A stretch of DNA of 64,000 nt from CAZAMB01 sp964501365 (GCA_964501365.1 CAZCST010000001.1:62001-126000), one strand, 5' to 3'. Positions 25,424 through 34,943 are shown, counted from the first letter of the stretch. Program-made: numbers and translations. The notes: generated by a model not told the origin, from the sequence alone.

Positions 25424-26071
25424 ATGGCAAAAGGTGATTTCAAGTGTTCAACGTGCGGACGCACGTTTTCGATGGCCGCCCATCTTGCGCGCCACACAAG
25501 TTCCATGCATCGCAGGCCGGGTCGACCCAAAGGATGGCGAAAGAACAAGAGTGTTCCTGGCAGGCGCCCCGGGCGTCCCCCGCTGTCCGCGGGCAGGATC
25601 TCCAATCTCAGCGACATGGGAGATGATGGCAGTCGCGTATTTGGCGAAATGGAAGCCTATCGTGACTCATTGCTCTTGCAGCGTTCCAACATTGATCGAC
25701 GACTCGAAGGCATTCAAACCGCCATGAGCGCCATGGGTTCGCCGTCCTTTTCCAGTTACTCAAGCGGTGGCGCAAAGTACGCTGGGAAACGACGCGGAAG
25801 GCCGCCGGGTTCGGGCCAAAAGGCGCGGACCAGTGGGTCTGTGGGCGGGGCAAAGCGCGGCCGGCGACCGGGCCGTCCCGGTTCCCTCAAGCAAATGATC
25901 GTTCAGGTCCTGCGACAAAAATCCTCGCCGCATACGCCGCAGGAAATCGCCAACAGCGTGGTCAAAGCCGGATACAAGACGTCATCTGAGAATCTGACAA
26001 AGTCTGTAAGCAATACGCTCCCCCTGCTTCCTGAAGTGAAGAAAGTCGGCCGCGGTTTGTATCAGGCCTGA
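25424..26071 (+). CDS. C2H2 zinc-finger / AT-hook / winged-helix DNA-binding protein
   Basis: A 215-aa, strongly basic protein. Residues 8-29 form a classical C2H2 finger (C8-x2-C11-x12-H24-x4-H29) with the usual aromatic and leucine positions. Four AT-hook-like G-R-P cores follow at about 31-37, 48-53, 122-128 (GKRRGRPPG) and 146-153. Residues 154-215 look like a winged helix of the HARE-HTH/histone H1-like kind (LKQMIVQVLRQKSSPHTPQE). It is likely a nucleoid-associated or regulatory protein binding AT-rich minor grooves. AGGAG sits seven bases before the ATG, and a promoter is predicted upstream. The architecture is eukaryote-like and unusual in bacteria. Confidence 0.85.
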   Translation: MAKGDFKCSTCGRTFSMAAHLARHTSSMHRRPGRPKGWRKNKSVPGRRPGRPPLSAGRISNLSDMGDDGSRVFGEMEAYRDSLLLQRSNIDRRLEGIQTAMSAMGSPSFSSYSSGGAKYAGKRRGRPPGSGQKARTSGSVGGAKRGRRPGRPGSLKQMIVQVLRQKSSPHTPQEIANSVVKAGYKTSSENLTKSVSNTLPLLPEVKKVGRGLYQA

Positions 26072-26117
26072 AAATGAGAACTCTGGTACACTGACCCCAC
26101 AATGAAGGACAGTGTTC

Positions 26118-27020
26118 GTGAATGAATTGGAAATCGTCGAATGGGCACGCAACAGAGCGCGTGCCCATTCTTCTATACTGGCCGGCATCGGCGATGATAT
26201 GGCCGTCATTGCCGCACCCGGTTCTCAGATTCTCCTTTCCAGCGACCTGCTCCTCGACGGTGTTCACTTCGATTCAAAAATCCATACGCCAGCACAAATT
26301 GGGCGCAAAGCAGTGGCCCGAGCGCTCAGCGATTGTGCGGCGATGGCCGTTCAACCGGTCGCAGTTCTCGTGTCTGTCGCCCTGCCCAAGGAAATGTCGG
26401 CCGCGCAGGTGCGGGATTTATTCGAAGCCATGAATATCGCGGCGGAGGAATTCGGTGCGGGAATCGCCGGAGGCGATACAGCCCGATGGAAAGCGCCGCT
26501 GGCGATCGACATATGTATATCCGCGCAGCCCTATCCTGGAATTGAGCCGGCCCGGCGTGGCGGGGCACAACTGCATGACATTCTTTACGTTACGGGTGAA
26601 TTGGGCGGCAGCATCCTCGGCAGACACTTGACGTTTGTTCCCAGAATTCACGAGGCTCGCGACATTGCCGCCCGCCTCGGTGGCAGTCTCCATGCCATGA
26701 TGGATATCAGTGACGGTCTCGCATTGGATTTGTGGCGCATGTGTGAAGCGTCCTCGCTTGGGGCTACGCTGGAGGAATCTCTACTTGCCAAGCTGGTCAG
26801 TCGGGATGCGCATACGTGCACGGCCAGGGACGGGGTCGCCGCCTTGCAGCATGCACTGTTTGACGGTGAAGACTACGAATTGCTCCTGTCGGTGGCGCCG
26901 ACTGCGGACATTCGTGGCGTGCCGATCTTTCCCATCGGCAGGATCGATCGGAGCAACTTGCATCTTAAGCGGATCAACGGGAGTATCGAGCCACTCCAAC
27001 CCAGGGGGTTCGTGCACTGA
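26118..27020 (+). CDS. thiL: Thiamine-monophosphate kinase
   Basis: A 300-aa ThiL converting thiamine phosphate to thiamine diphosphate. It belongs to the PurM/AIR-synthase fold. Visible blocks are LAGIGDDMAVIAAPG, SSDLLLDGVHFD (Mg site), ARALSDCAAMA, GIAGGDTARW and MMDISDGLALDL. GTG 26118 is preferred over GTG 26112 because AAGG lies eight bases before it. The tsaE start overlaps its stop by one base (TGATG), so the two are translated together. Confidence 0.94.
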   Translation: MNELEIVEWARNRARAHSSILAGIGDDMAVIAAPGSQILLSSDLLLDGVHFDSKIHTPAQIGRKAVARALSDCAAMAVQPVAVLVSVALPKEMSAAQVRDLFEAMNIAAEEFGAGIAGGDTARWKAPLAIDICISAQPYPGIEPARRGGAQLHDILYVTGELGGSILGRHLTFVPRIHEARDIAARLGGSLHAMMDISDGLALDLWRMCEASSLGATLEESLLAKLVSRDAHTCTARDGVAALQHALFDGEDYELLLSVAPTADIRGVPIFPIGRIDRSNLHLKRINGSIEPLQPRGFVH

Positions 27021-27517
27021 TGGATGCTGACTGGCAATTCCACACTGATTCGCCGAATGAGACTCTGGCATTCGGAAGCGCCATCGCGCGACAATTGTCA
27101 GGCGGAATGATGATTGCGCTGGTTGGTCCGCTGGGAGCCGGCAAGACATTGCTCGTCAAGGGAATCGCGACTGCCAATGCGGGTGGCCCGTGCGAAGTCA
27201 CCAGCCCCACGTTTACGCTCGTTCAGGAATACCCCGGGCGCCTTACGATTTTCCACCTCGACGTGTATCGTCTCGCATCTTCCAAAGACCCCTTGCTCCT
27301 GGCGCTCGACGAAATGGTTCGTCCGGACTCCGTCGCCGTCGTTGAATGGGCCGATCGCGTCCGATCGTCACTTCACCACGACACTTTATGGATTTCGATC
27401 ACTCCTGGCGGCGAATCCGCACGGTCGTTCTCCTGTCATGCGGAGGGACCAAAATCAATGCGCTGTCTCGACGCCTTTCGCGCCGCGTTGGTTGACACTC
27501 AGCCGTCGCACTCCTAA
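27020..27517 (+). CDS. tsaE: tRNA threonylcarbamoyladenosine biosynthesis ATPase TsaE
   Basis: A 165-aa P-loop ATPase required for t6A modification at tRNA position 37. Walker A is LVGPLGAGKTLLVKGIA; the family block is SPTFTLVQEYPGR, and HLDVYRL matches the conserved H-x-D-x-Y-R-L. The C-terminus is slightly longer than usual. It overlaps thiL by one base and is followed 31 bases later by rph. Confidence 0.94.
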   Translation: MDADWQFHTDSPNETLAFGSAIARQLSGGMMIALVGPLGAGKTLLVKGIATANAGGPCEVTSPTFTLVQEYPGRLTIFHLDVYRLASSKDPLLLALDEMVRPDSVAVVEWADRVRSSLHHDTLWISITPGGESARSFSCHAEGPKSMRCLDAFRAALVDTQPSHS

Positions 27518-27548
27518 CGTCGTTCCACAGGACTAACGAGGTGCTGCC

Positions 27549-28262
27549 TTGAAACGATTGGATGGACGCAAACCCGCCGAACTCCGCGATGTCAAAATCA
27601 CGCGCGGCTACACGGCCAATCCCGCCGGCTCGGTCCTGATCCGTACCGGCGACACCGTCGTCCTGTGTACTGCAAGCTGGACGGAAGGTGTTCCGGATTG
27701 GCGCAAGGGCAAGGGTAGCGGATGGCTGACGGCCGAATACGACATGCTCCCCGCCTCTACTTCGCAGCGACGCAAACGCAATCGCACCGACGGTAGAACG
27801 CAGGAAATTCAGCGGCTCATCGGCCGCTCGCTCCGCGCCATCGTCGATCTCGACAAACTCGGCGAAAACTCCATTTCCATCGACTGCGATGTGATCCAGG
27901 CCGACGGCGGAACGCGCACGGCCAGCATCACCGGGGCCTACATCGCCCTCTGCGACGCCGTGAGTTTTGCCCTGCGAAACAAGTACATCGCAACGTCGCC
28001 GATCCGTCAGGCTGTCGCCGCCGTCAGCGTGGGAAAAATTGACGGCCGGCTGCTTCTCGACCTGAATTACCGCGAGGACGTGGACGCCGAAGTGGACATG
28101 AACGTGGTGATGACCGAGAGTGGTGGGTTCGTCGAAGTTCAGGGAACAGGCGAAGAGGCAACCTTTGAACGCCGCGAACTCGACCGAATGCTGGCCCTCG
28201 CGCAAAAGGGAATCAAGCAACTGCTCGCCGCCCAACGACAGTCGCTGCGCCGCAAACGGTAG
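27549..28262 (+). CDS. rph: Ribonuclease PH
   Basis: A 237-aa phosphorolytic 3'-5' exoribonuclease trimming tRNA 3' ends. Blocks are GSVLIRTGDTVVLCTAS, GWLTAEYDMLPAST, GRTQEIQRLIGRSLRA (phosphate and RNA contacts) and DCDVIQADGGTRTASITGA. The C-terminal half has MNVVMTESGGFVEVQGTGEE. The length is full. The start is TTG 27549 with GAGGTG about six bases upstream. A GGTGGGC/GCCCACC hairpin begins right after the stop. Confidence 0.96.
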   Translation: MKRLDGRKPAELRDVKITRGYTANPAGSVLIRTGDTVVLCTASWTEGVPDWRKGKGSGWLTAEYDMLPASTSQRRKRNRTDGRTQEIQRLIGRSLRAIVDLDKLGENSISIDCDVIQADGGTRTASITGAYIALCDAVSFALRNKYIATSPIRQAVAAVSVGKIDGRLLLDLNYREDVDAEVDMNVVMTESGGFVEVQGTGEEATFERRELDRMLALAQKGIKQLLAAQRQSLRRKR

Positions 28263-28279
28263 GGTGGGCCGTGCCCACC
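28263..28279. repeat. Dispersed palindrome GGTGGGC-CGT-GCCCACC
   Basis: A perfect seven-base-pair hairpin one base after the rph stop. A related hairpin, GGTGGG-TACGG-CCCACC, is at 55668-55684. The strong GC stem may slow transcription, but there is no U-run. Confidence 0.55.
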
Positions 28280-28302
28280 ACGACTATGGGAATTGTGATT
28301 CC

Positions 28303-29172
28303 GTGAAAAACCGACCCAACAACCCATTTGCATGGCTGCTGATCTTCCCCCTCGTCATCCAGTTGGGCAGCGCTACGAGCCAGGCCGGGCGGCCAAAGTC
28401 AAAACAATCATCGGACCCTGCTGCTCCGCGCAGCGAGCCCAAGACGACCGTTCGCGGTCCAGCGTGGACGATTCTCGCGCTCGAAATTCAAGGCCCAAAC
28501 GGTCTGCGCGACGCCCAGCGATTCGCCGAGACGCTTAAGAGCACTTCGGGAATTCGGGCGGATGATGTTTTCGTCCGCGAAGATACCAGTTCAGCCCGTC
28601 TCTATTATGGCGCATACGCCTGGCCCGAGGCCAAAAAAGGCGGGCGCACTCCCATGCCCAAACAACTTCACGAAGACCTCGCCCTCTTGAAGCAACTCGG
28701 CGACCCCAACGGTGGGCGATACTTCCTCCGCGCCATGCCCGTTAGGATGCCCACGGCCAACGTCGGCAATCCGGATTGGGCCCTAAGCAATGCAAAAGGC
28801 CTATACACGCTTCAAGTCGGCGTGTTCGAACCCGCCGGCGACTTCACAGAATACAAACAGGCCGCATCCGAGTTCTGCAAGTTGCTCCGTGATCAGGGCT
28901 ACGAGGCCTACTACCACCACACCGACGCCGCCAGCATGGTGACGGTTGGCTCTTTTGGCCGTGACGCAATCATCCAGCCGCCGAATGACAAGAAGTCTGC
29001 AAAGCCCGGCGCGGTCGCCATACCCGTCTACCATCCCGACATTATCGCCATGCAGCAGAAGGAACTGCTCAAGTACAATCTTCTCAACGGCGGCATCCAA
29101 TATGTCGTCAAGCCCGACGGCACGCGCGTGCCGATCCTGTCGCGGCTCGTCGAAATTCCTCACTCGCATTGA
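28303..29172 (+). CDS. Secreted SPOR-like protein, unknown function
   Basis: A 289-aa protein beginning at GTG 28303 with a clear Sec signal (NPFAWLLIFPLVIQLGSATS, then Q-A). Two segments resemble SPOR/sporulation-related repeats: ALEIQGPNGLRDAQRFAETL and LYTLQVGVFEPAGDFTEYKQ, the latter followed by CKLLRDQGYEAYYHHTDAAS. SPOR domains bind denuded peptidoglycan at division sites. The match is by pattern only. Its stop overlaps the rdgB start (TTGA), so the two may be co-translated. Confidence 0.65.
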   Translation: MKNRPNNPFAWLLIFPLVIQLGSATSQAGRPKSKQSSDPAAPRSEPKTTVRGPAWTILALEIQGPNGLRDAQRFAETLKSTSGIRADDVFVREDTSSARLYYGAYAWPEAKKGGRTPMPKQLHEDLALLKQLGDPNGGRYFLRAMPVRMPTANVGNPDWALSNAKGLYTLQVGVFEPAGDFTEYKQAASEFCKLLRDQGYEAYYHHTDAASMVTVGSFGRDAIIQPPNDKKSAKPGAVAIPVYHPDIIAMQQKELLKYNLLNGGIQYVVKPDGTRVPILSRLVEIPHSH

Positions 29173-29786
29173 ACTTGATTGTGAAATCAGCGCGCCTTCT
29201 TATTGCCACGTCGAATCGCGGGAAACTCCGCGAAGTCCGATCGATGTTGGCGGACGCGGACCTGGATGTGCTCAGCCTCGACGATTTTCCCGGAGTGGCC
29301 GAGGCCATCGAAGACGGCGCTACCTTCGAGGAAAACGCACGAAAAAAAGCGCTCCACTACCACGAATTCGCGGGCGTTCCAACGCTCGCCGACGATTCGG
29401 GCCTGGAAGTCGACGCCCTCGGCGGCGCTCCCGGCGTACATTCAGCCCGCTTCGCAGGCGCTCAGGGTGATGACGCCGCGAATAATGCCAAATTGGTGGC
29501 GCTTCTCCACGACATTCCGCGCCAGCGCCGGACGGCCCGATTTCGCTGCGTCATGGCGCTGGCCATCAACGGAAGCATCGCGGCAACATCCCACGGAGTC
29601 GTCGAGGGTCTCATCTTGGATAAGGCCGCTGGCGATCAGGGGTTCGGCTACGATCCCTTATTTCTGCTGCCCGACCTTGGCCTGACCAAGGCCCAGCTCC
29701 CGCTTGATTTGAAAAACAAACTCAGTCACCGCGGTCAGGCCCTTCGCGCCATCCTGCCCGACATTCGCCGGGCACTCCACGCCTAA
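29169..29786 (+). CDS. rdgB: XTP/dITP diphosphatase (RdgB/HAM1)
   Basis: A 205-aa house-cleaning pyrophosphatase removing non-canonical purine nucleotides. Blocks are LLIATSNRGKLREVRSML, ATFEENARKKALHYHEFAG, TLADDSGLEVDALGGAPGVH and GDQGFGYDPLFLLPD. TTG 29169 overlaps the previous stop; GTG 29181 is an equally plausible start, since family members usually begin two to five residues before the LLIATSN strand. Confidence 0.95.
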   Translation: MNLIVKSARLLIATSNRGKLREVRSMLADADLDVLSLDDFPGVAEAIEDGATFEENARKKALHYHEFAGVPTLADDSGLEVDALGGAPGVHSARFAGAQGDDAANNAKLVALLHDIPRQRRTARFRCVMALAINGSIAATSHGVVEGLILDKAAGDQGFGYDPLFLLPDLGLTKAQLPLDLKNKLSHRGQALRAILPDIRRALHA

Positions 29787-29830
29787 GTTTTCACCGCTGG
29801 TTGGGCGTGTTACCCTACCCACCTGAATTC

Positions 29831-30865
29831 ATGGATCCAATCGCTCACATCTTGCGGCGCATCGTTCAACCGGCTTGCCTTGCGCTCGGTATCGTTGCAG
29901 CAATTGCCTGTTCCGGATGCAAAGTCAATGCATACCAGGCGAAGCGACAGGTCGATCGCGGCGAAAAACTCCTGCAACAGGATGAACTTGAGGCGGCCCT
30001 CGCCGCCTTCCAGGAGGCCGCCCGCCTCGACCCGCGACTGGCCGTCGCCCACTCCAATCAGGGCCGCATCTATCGTCGAATGGGCGATTACGAGCAGGCG
30101 ATTCGAGCGTTTGGCGAAGCCATCCGCCGCGACCCCGGGTCCTTCGACGACACGCTGAACCTCGCACAACTCTACCACTTCACCAACCGCATCAAGGAAG
30201 CGATTCAGGCCTATCTCCGGGCTGTGGAACTCAAGCCCAATGACGCCGACACACTGCTCAACCTTGGCGTCTGCTACCAACAGGCGGGGGACTACGAACA
30301 GGCCGCTCAACGCTTCCAGCAGGCCATCGCCATTGATGACACCCAGCCGCACGCGTTCGTCAACCTTGGAGTCGCCCTCGACGCCCAACAAAAATATTAC
30401 GACGCCGTCCGGGCCTATAAGGAAGCACTCGAGCGCGACAGCCATCAGCCGATCGTGCTGGTGAATCTGGCCCAAACCTACATGAATCTCGATCGGAACA
30501 AACTCGCCCGGCAAACGCTCGCCCAGGCAATTGAAATGGACCCGCGCCTGCCCGCAGCACAAGAAGCCCTGGGGTATTGCCTTTTCAGAATGCGCGAATT
30601 TTCCGCAGCCGAGCATGCGTACGAAGGGGCAATTGCCCTTGACCCCAAATCAGCGCGAGCGTATGCGGGACTGGGTTCCATCAACATGATCTACTATGTC
30701 GAGGACAAGACGCAGCTCGACCGCCGCGATCGGGCACTCGAACACTGGCACCGTTCACTCGAACTTGAACCCAACCAGCCCCGCATCCGATCGCTGATTG
30801 CACAGTATTCCACTCCCACCAATGACCCCGAATCAGAGCTGCTCAAGGAGCGTCCCGGGCGTTGA
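29831..30865 (+). CDS. TPR-repeat lipoprotein
   Basis: A 344-aa exported protein with a lipobox (IACSGC, cysteine near residue 29), followed by about seven tetratricopeptide repeats, for example AAFQEAARLDPRLAVAHSNQ and LLNLGVCYQQAGDYEQAAQR. It is a likely scaffold for protein interactions at the envelope. ATG 29831 is preferred because it starts the signal peptide; GTG 29801 is open but adds ten unlikely residues. No enzymatic domain is present. Confidence 0.85.
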   Translation: MDPIAHILRRIVQPACLALGIVAAIACSGCKVNAYQAKRQVDRGEKLLQQDELEAALAAFQEAARLDPRLAVAHSNQGRIYRRMGDYEQAIRAFGEAIRRDPGSFDDTLNLAQLYHFTNRIKEAIQAYLRAVELKPNDADTLLNLGVCYQQAGDYEQAAQRFQQAIAIDDTQPHAFVNLGVALDAQQKYYDAVRAYKEALERDSHQPIVLVNLAQTYMNLDRNKLARQTLAQAIEMDPRLPAAQEALGYCLFRMREFSAAEHAYEGAIALDPKSARAYAGLGSINMIYYVEDKTQLDRRDRALEHWHRSLELEPNQPRIRSLIAQYSTPTNDPESELLKERPGR

Positions 30866-30908
30866 AGGTACGGAGGCGACGCGAGCTTGAATTGCAATTG
30901 AATTGGTT

Positions 30909-31817
30909 ATGGCTCGCATTGTATTCCTATTAATCCTTGTCACCTTGATCGCCGGAATCACACCGGTTGCCGCGCGGATGGCGACTGCGGAAATCCCACC
31001 GCTGCTGATCCCACTGGTGCGCTATGGCACCGCCGGAACTCTGCTCGCCATCACCGCCAGGGCATTGGGACTGTGGCGGCCCGTCGCACGACGACATTGG
31101 GCTATGCTGGCCGCGCTCGGGTTTCTTTGTGTCCCTGTCAATCAAATCGGCTATCTCGTGGGAATCAAGCATTCCAACGCATCCCATGCCGGAATCGCCT
31201 ATGCCCTCGTTCCTGTGCTGGTGTTTTGGATTTCCGTTCTTCTTCAACGAACTCCGATGGGATGGCGACTCGCGATTGCATCCTTGATGGCTTTTGCCGG
31301 AGCTGCGCTGGTCGACATGGCGACGACGGTGCCGCAGGCAACGGCCGGCCACCATGGCCGGAATATGTATCTCGGAGATGCACTGCTGTTTTCTGCGGCG
31401 CTGAGCTGGTCGCTTTTTGTGGTGCTCAGCCAGCCGCTGGTGAAGGAACTCGGCGCGGTCACGACGCTTTGTATGGTTTTCCTGCTGGGGACGTTGTGGC
31501 ATATCCCGGTGGCTTTGGTTGATATTTTCTGGTTGCAAGAAAGCGTGTCGTTTTCCGTAATGACATGGCAGGGCTGGACCGGCCTGGCCTACTTGACGTT
31601 GATTACGGCCTATTTGAACTATTTGTTGTGGTATGTGGTCACTGCACGATATGACCTGACGCGCTCCGCAGTCGTCACCAATGCACACTTTCTGGTCTCG
31701 GTCGGGCTTGAGGCCGTGTTATTCAAGCAACGGGTGGGGCCTATTGCTGTGGTCGGGGCCGCATTGCTTATGGGAGGCATCTTTCTTGCAACGCGGAACA
31801 GTCGTGCGAGCGAGTAA
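30909..31817 (+). CDS. EamA/DMT-family membrane transporter
   Basis: A 302-aa integral membrane protein with ten predicted helices in two EamA halves. The first begins IVFLLILVTLIAGITPVAAR and the second YLGDALLFSAALSWSLFVVL. The family exports metabolites or amino acids; the substrate is unknown. ATG 30909 follows a TTG at 30903 that is also possible. A perfect inverted repeat 77 bases after the stop may end the transcript. Confidence 0.88.
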   Translation: MARIVFLLILVTLIAGITPVAARMATAEIPPLLIPLVRYGTAGTLLAITARALGLWRPVARRHWAMLAALGFLCVPVNQIGYLVGIKHSNASHAGIAYALVPVLVFWISVLLQRTPMGWRLAIASLMAFAGAALVDMATTVPQATAGHHGRNMYLGDALLFSAALSWSLFVVLSQPLVKELGAVTTLCMVFLLGTLWHIPVALVDIFWLQESVSFSVMTWQGWTGLAYLTLITAYLNYLLWYVVTARYDLTRSAVVTNAHFLVSVGLEAVLFKQRVGPIAVVGAALLMGGIFLATRNSRASE

Positions 31818-31894
31818 AGCGATGCAAGGGTCACCCGGCTGGACTTGGCTGCGTAGTCGCGCGATTTGATCCACATGCACTTGGATCACACCGC

Positions 31895-31922
31895 AAAACG
31901 ACAAGTTTTCACATGTCGTTTT
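31895..31922 (+). terminator. Possible transcription terminator after the EamA gene
   Basis: A perfect nine-base-pair inverted repeat, AAAACGACA (31895-31903) and TGTCGTTTT (31914-31922), with a ten-base loop. The T-run is in the 3' arm of the stem. It lies between two plus-strand genes and could work in both directions, but the stem is AT-rich and so the call is tentative. Confidence 0.4.
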
Positions 31923-32050
31923 CACCTCGGGAGCAATTGTGCGGCGTGCAGTGTTATGTTAACTTGTCGAGCGCGTAAGTCATCAAAATATTGGCAGAAA
32001 AGAGCTGGCGTCCTGTGTCGTTCATATCGTCGGTTTTGAAAGGAAAACCC

Positions 32051-34837
32051 ATGAGTCAGTTGAAGAAGTGTTGTGTGTCCCGGTGGATGTTCCTTTTGGG
32101 AGTCATCGCCGTCGCACCCATGATCGCGCGGGCAGACGGCCCGACCCCAAAGAAAATTACCAGCGTCGAGGGCATCACCGAATACCAGTTTGAAAACGGA
32201 CTTCGACTGCTGCTCTTCCCCGATCCGTCGAAGCCGACAGTCACCGTGAATATCACGTACATGGTCGGCTCGCGCCACGAGGGGCTGGGCGAAACGGGCA
32301 TGGCCCACCTGCTCGAGCACATGGTGTTCAAGGGCACGCCGACGTATGAAAACATCTGGGGCGTGCTGGAAGACCACGGCGCACGGTTCAACGGAAGCAC
32401 GTGGACCGATCGCACCAATTACTTCGAGACGCTTCCGGCCAGCGACGACAATCTGGACTTCGCCCTGAAGATGGAAGCCGATCGCATGATCAACAGCTTC
32501 GTCCGCAAAAGCGATCTCGACACGGAAATGACCGTGGTCCGTAACGAATTCGAAATGGGTGAAAACTATCCGCAGGGCGTGTTGTCCGAGCGGATGATGT
32601 CCACCGCCTACATCTGGCACAACTACGGCAAGAGCACCATCGGCTCGAAGGAAGACATCGAGCGCGTCCCCATCGAAAACCTGCAGGCGTTTTACAAGAA
32701 GTACTACCAACCGGACAACGCGATGCTCGTCGTGGCCGGAAAGTTTGATCCGGACAAAACCCTGGCACTGGTTTCCAAGTACTACGGCACGATTCCGCGC
32801 CCGACCCGCAAGCTGTCGGAAACCTACTCGGTCGAGCCGATCCAGGACGGCGAACGCCAGGTGATCCTGCGTCGCAACGGCGATGTTGGCGCAGTGTCGG
32901 CGATGTACCACATCAGTGCAGGGCCGCATGCGGATTATCCGGCCATCGACGTCCTCGAACATATTTTGACAAATCAGCCTTCTGGACGGCTGTATCAGGC
33001 GTTGGTCGAATCGGGACTCGCCGCCAGCGTGGGCGGGAATGCGTTTGGTTGGGCGGAGCCGGGCATGGCCGAGTTTAGCGCCGAAGTCCGCGTCGAGCAG
33101 GACCCGCAGCCGGTTCTGGCCAAGATGGTTGAGGTGCTCGAAGGATTTGCGGCCAAGCCGGTCACCACGGAAGAAACCGAACGGGCCAAAGCCGCGCGGC
33201 TCAAGGCCATCGAATTGAATTTGACCCGAAGCGATCGCATCGGCGTGGAACTGTCCGAATGGGCGGCGATGGGCGATTGGCGCATGTTTTTCATTCACCG
33301 CGATCGCATCAAGGCGCTGAAGGCCGAAGACATCCAGCGCGTGGCCACGCAGTACTTCATGCAAAGCAACCGTACATCGGGCATTTTCTACCCGACCAAG
33401 GACCCGATCCGTTCGACGATCCCTCCGACGCCGGATGTATTGGCGATGGTCAAGGACTACAAGGGATCAGAGGAGATGACGGCGGGCGAGGTATTCGACG
33501 CAACGCCGGCAAACATCGAGAAGCGAACCAAGCGCTCGGAGCTGCCGGGCGGATTAAAGCTGGCGATGCTCTCCAAGAGCACTCGAGGCAAGGCCGTTCG
33601 GGCCCGCCTGACGTTGCGATTTGGCTCAGAGGCCGACATCAAGGGCAAGACCACCGCGCTGGGAATGGTGCCGACCATGCTGATGCGCGGAACGTCCAAA
33701 CATACGTATCAGCAAATCCGCGATGAGTTTGACAAACTGAAGGCTCGCGTGGGCATCTTCGGTGGAGAGCTGGGCACGGTGACGGTGTCCATTGAAACGA
33801 CGCGGGAAAACCTCGTTCCCACCTTGCAGTTGGTGGCCGAAATCCTCCGCGATCCGATTTTCCCATCCGACGAATTTGACGTACTCAAGAAGGAAGAACT
33901 CGCACAAATGGAGCAGCAACTGAGCGATCCTCAGGCGCTCGCATTCAACAGCGTAATGCGCCGGCTCTCACCGTGGCCCGCTGAAGACGTGCGGTATCAG
34001 CCTACGATTGCCGAGGAAATCGAACGTCTCAAGGCGGTCAACATTGACCAGGTGAAGGACATTTACAAGAAGCTTTATGGAGCTTCGACCGGCGAATTCG
34101 CGGCCGTGGGCGACTTCGACGAATCGCAGGTGACCAACACCCTCCAGGATCTGCTCGGGAACTGGAAGTCCCCGGTGAAGTATGCTCGTATTGAAACGCC
34201 GGTTCGCAAGGACTCCAAGAGCGGCGAAGACACCATCTACACCGCTGACAAGAAGATGGCGATCGTCGGCGCGGGCCTGACCATCGAGATGCGCGATGAT
34301 GACCCGCAATATCCGGCGTTGCACGTGGCCAACCATATTCTGGGCAGCAGTGCGAAGTCGCGTTTGCTCAATCGCCTGCGTCAAAAGGAAGGACTCTCCT
34401 ATGGAGCGGGCTCGTTCTTCCAGGCCGATGATCTCGACAAGCGGGCGATGCTCATGGGCTATGGAATCTGCGCCACGGAAAACGCAAACAAGGCCTATGA
34501 CGTGATGCTTGAAGAAATGGCCAACTGGTGCAAGGACGGCGTAACCGAAGAGGAGCTCACCGACGCGAAGAAGAGTCTGGCTCAGGATCTGCAGAGCAAC
34601 ATGGCCAACGATTCGTATGTGGCCGGTCAGCTTGCGAACGGATTGTTTGTCGGCCGCAAGATGGATTACTTTTCAAAGCTCGATGAACAGGTTCAGGGCC
34701 TGACCAAGGATCAGATCAAGCAGGCAATCGGCAAGTACATCGAGCAGGACCGCATGGTAAAGGTCAAGGCCGGAGACCTGGCCAAGCCCACCGAGGGCAA
34801 AGAAGGCAAGCCGACGGAAACGAAGTCGCAGTCCTGA
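32051..34837 (+). CDS. Periplasmic M16-family zinc metalloprotease
   Basis: A 928-aa exported protein with a signal peptide (WMFLLGVIAVAPMIARADG). The N-terminal M16 domain carries the inverted zinc motif HLLEH (H86, E89, H90) with the third ligand at E166 (VVRNEFEMGEN), the correct 76-residue spacing. The second half repeats the M16 fold without the zinc motif, as in full-length pitrilysin/PqqL-like proteases. It ends in a Lys/Glu-rich tail. AAGGA is seven bases before the ATG. It degrades peptides, probably in the periplasm. Confidence 0.93.
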   Translation: MSQLKKCCVSRWMFLLGVIAVAPMIARADGPTPKKITSVEGITEYQFENGLRLLLFPDPSKPTVTVNITYMVGSRHEGLGETGMAHLLEHMVFKGTPTYENIWGVLEDHGARFNGSTWTDRTNYFETLPASDDNLDFALKMEADRMINSFVRKSDLDTEMTVVRNEFEMGENYPQGVLSERMMSTAYIWHNYGKSTIGSKEDIERVPIENLQAFYKKYYQPDNAMLVVAGKFDPDKTLALVSKYYGTIPRPTRKLSETYSVEPIQDGERQVILRRNGDVGAVSAMYHISAGPHADYPAIDVLEHILTNQPSGRLYQALVESGLAASVGGNAFGWAEPGMAEFSAEVRVEQDPQPVLAKMVEVLEGFAAKPVTTEETERAKAARLKAIELNLTRSDRIGVELSEWAAMGDWRMFFIHRDRIKALKAEDIQRVATQYFMQSNRTSGIFYPTKDPIRSTIPPTPDVLAMVKDYKGSEEMTAGEVFDATPANIEKRTKRSELPGGLKLAMLSKSTRGKAVRARLTLRFGSEADIKGKTTALGMVPTMLMRGTSKHTYQQIRDEFDKLKARVGIFGGELGTVTVSIETTRENLVPTLQLVAEILRDPIFPSDEFDVLKKEELAQMEQQLSDPQALAFNSVMRRLSPWPAEDVRYQPTIAEEIERLKAVNIDQVKDIYKKLYGASTGEFAAVGDFDESQVTNTLQDLLGNWKSPVKYARIETPVRKDSKSGEDTIYTADKKMAIVGAGLTIEMRDDDPQYPALHVANHILGSSAKSRLLNRLRQKEGLSYGAGSFFQADDLDKRAMLMGYGICATENANKAYDVMLEEMANWCKDGVTEEELTDAKKSLAQDLQSNMANDSYVAGQLANGLFVGRKMDYFSKLDEQVQGLTKDQIKQAIGKYIEQDRMVKVKAGDLAKPTEGKEGKPTETKSQS

Positions 34838-34943
34838 TTCCGCTGCGAACTCCAGTTTGGAATCTTAGATTTGAGATTTCAGATTGGAGGTTCTCACCCG
34901 CAACGAATTGCCGGCGGGTGACCAGTTCAACCGACTAACATAC

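Noticed and set aside
31922..33364. 480-codon minus-strand frame opposite the M16 protease
   Set aside because: Shadow of the protease N-terminal half; no ribosome site or motif.
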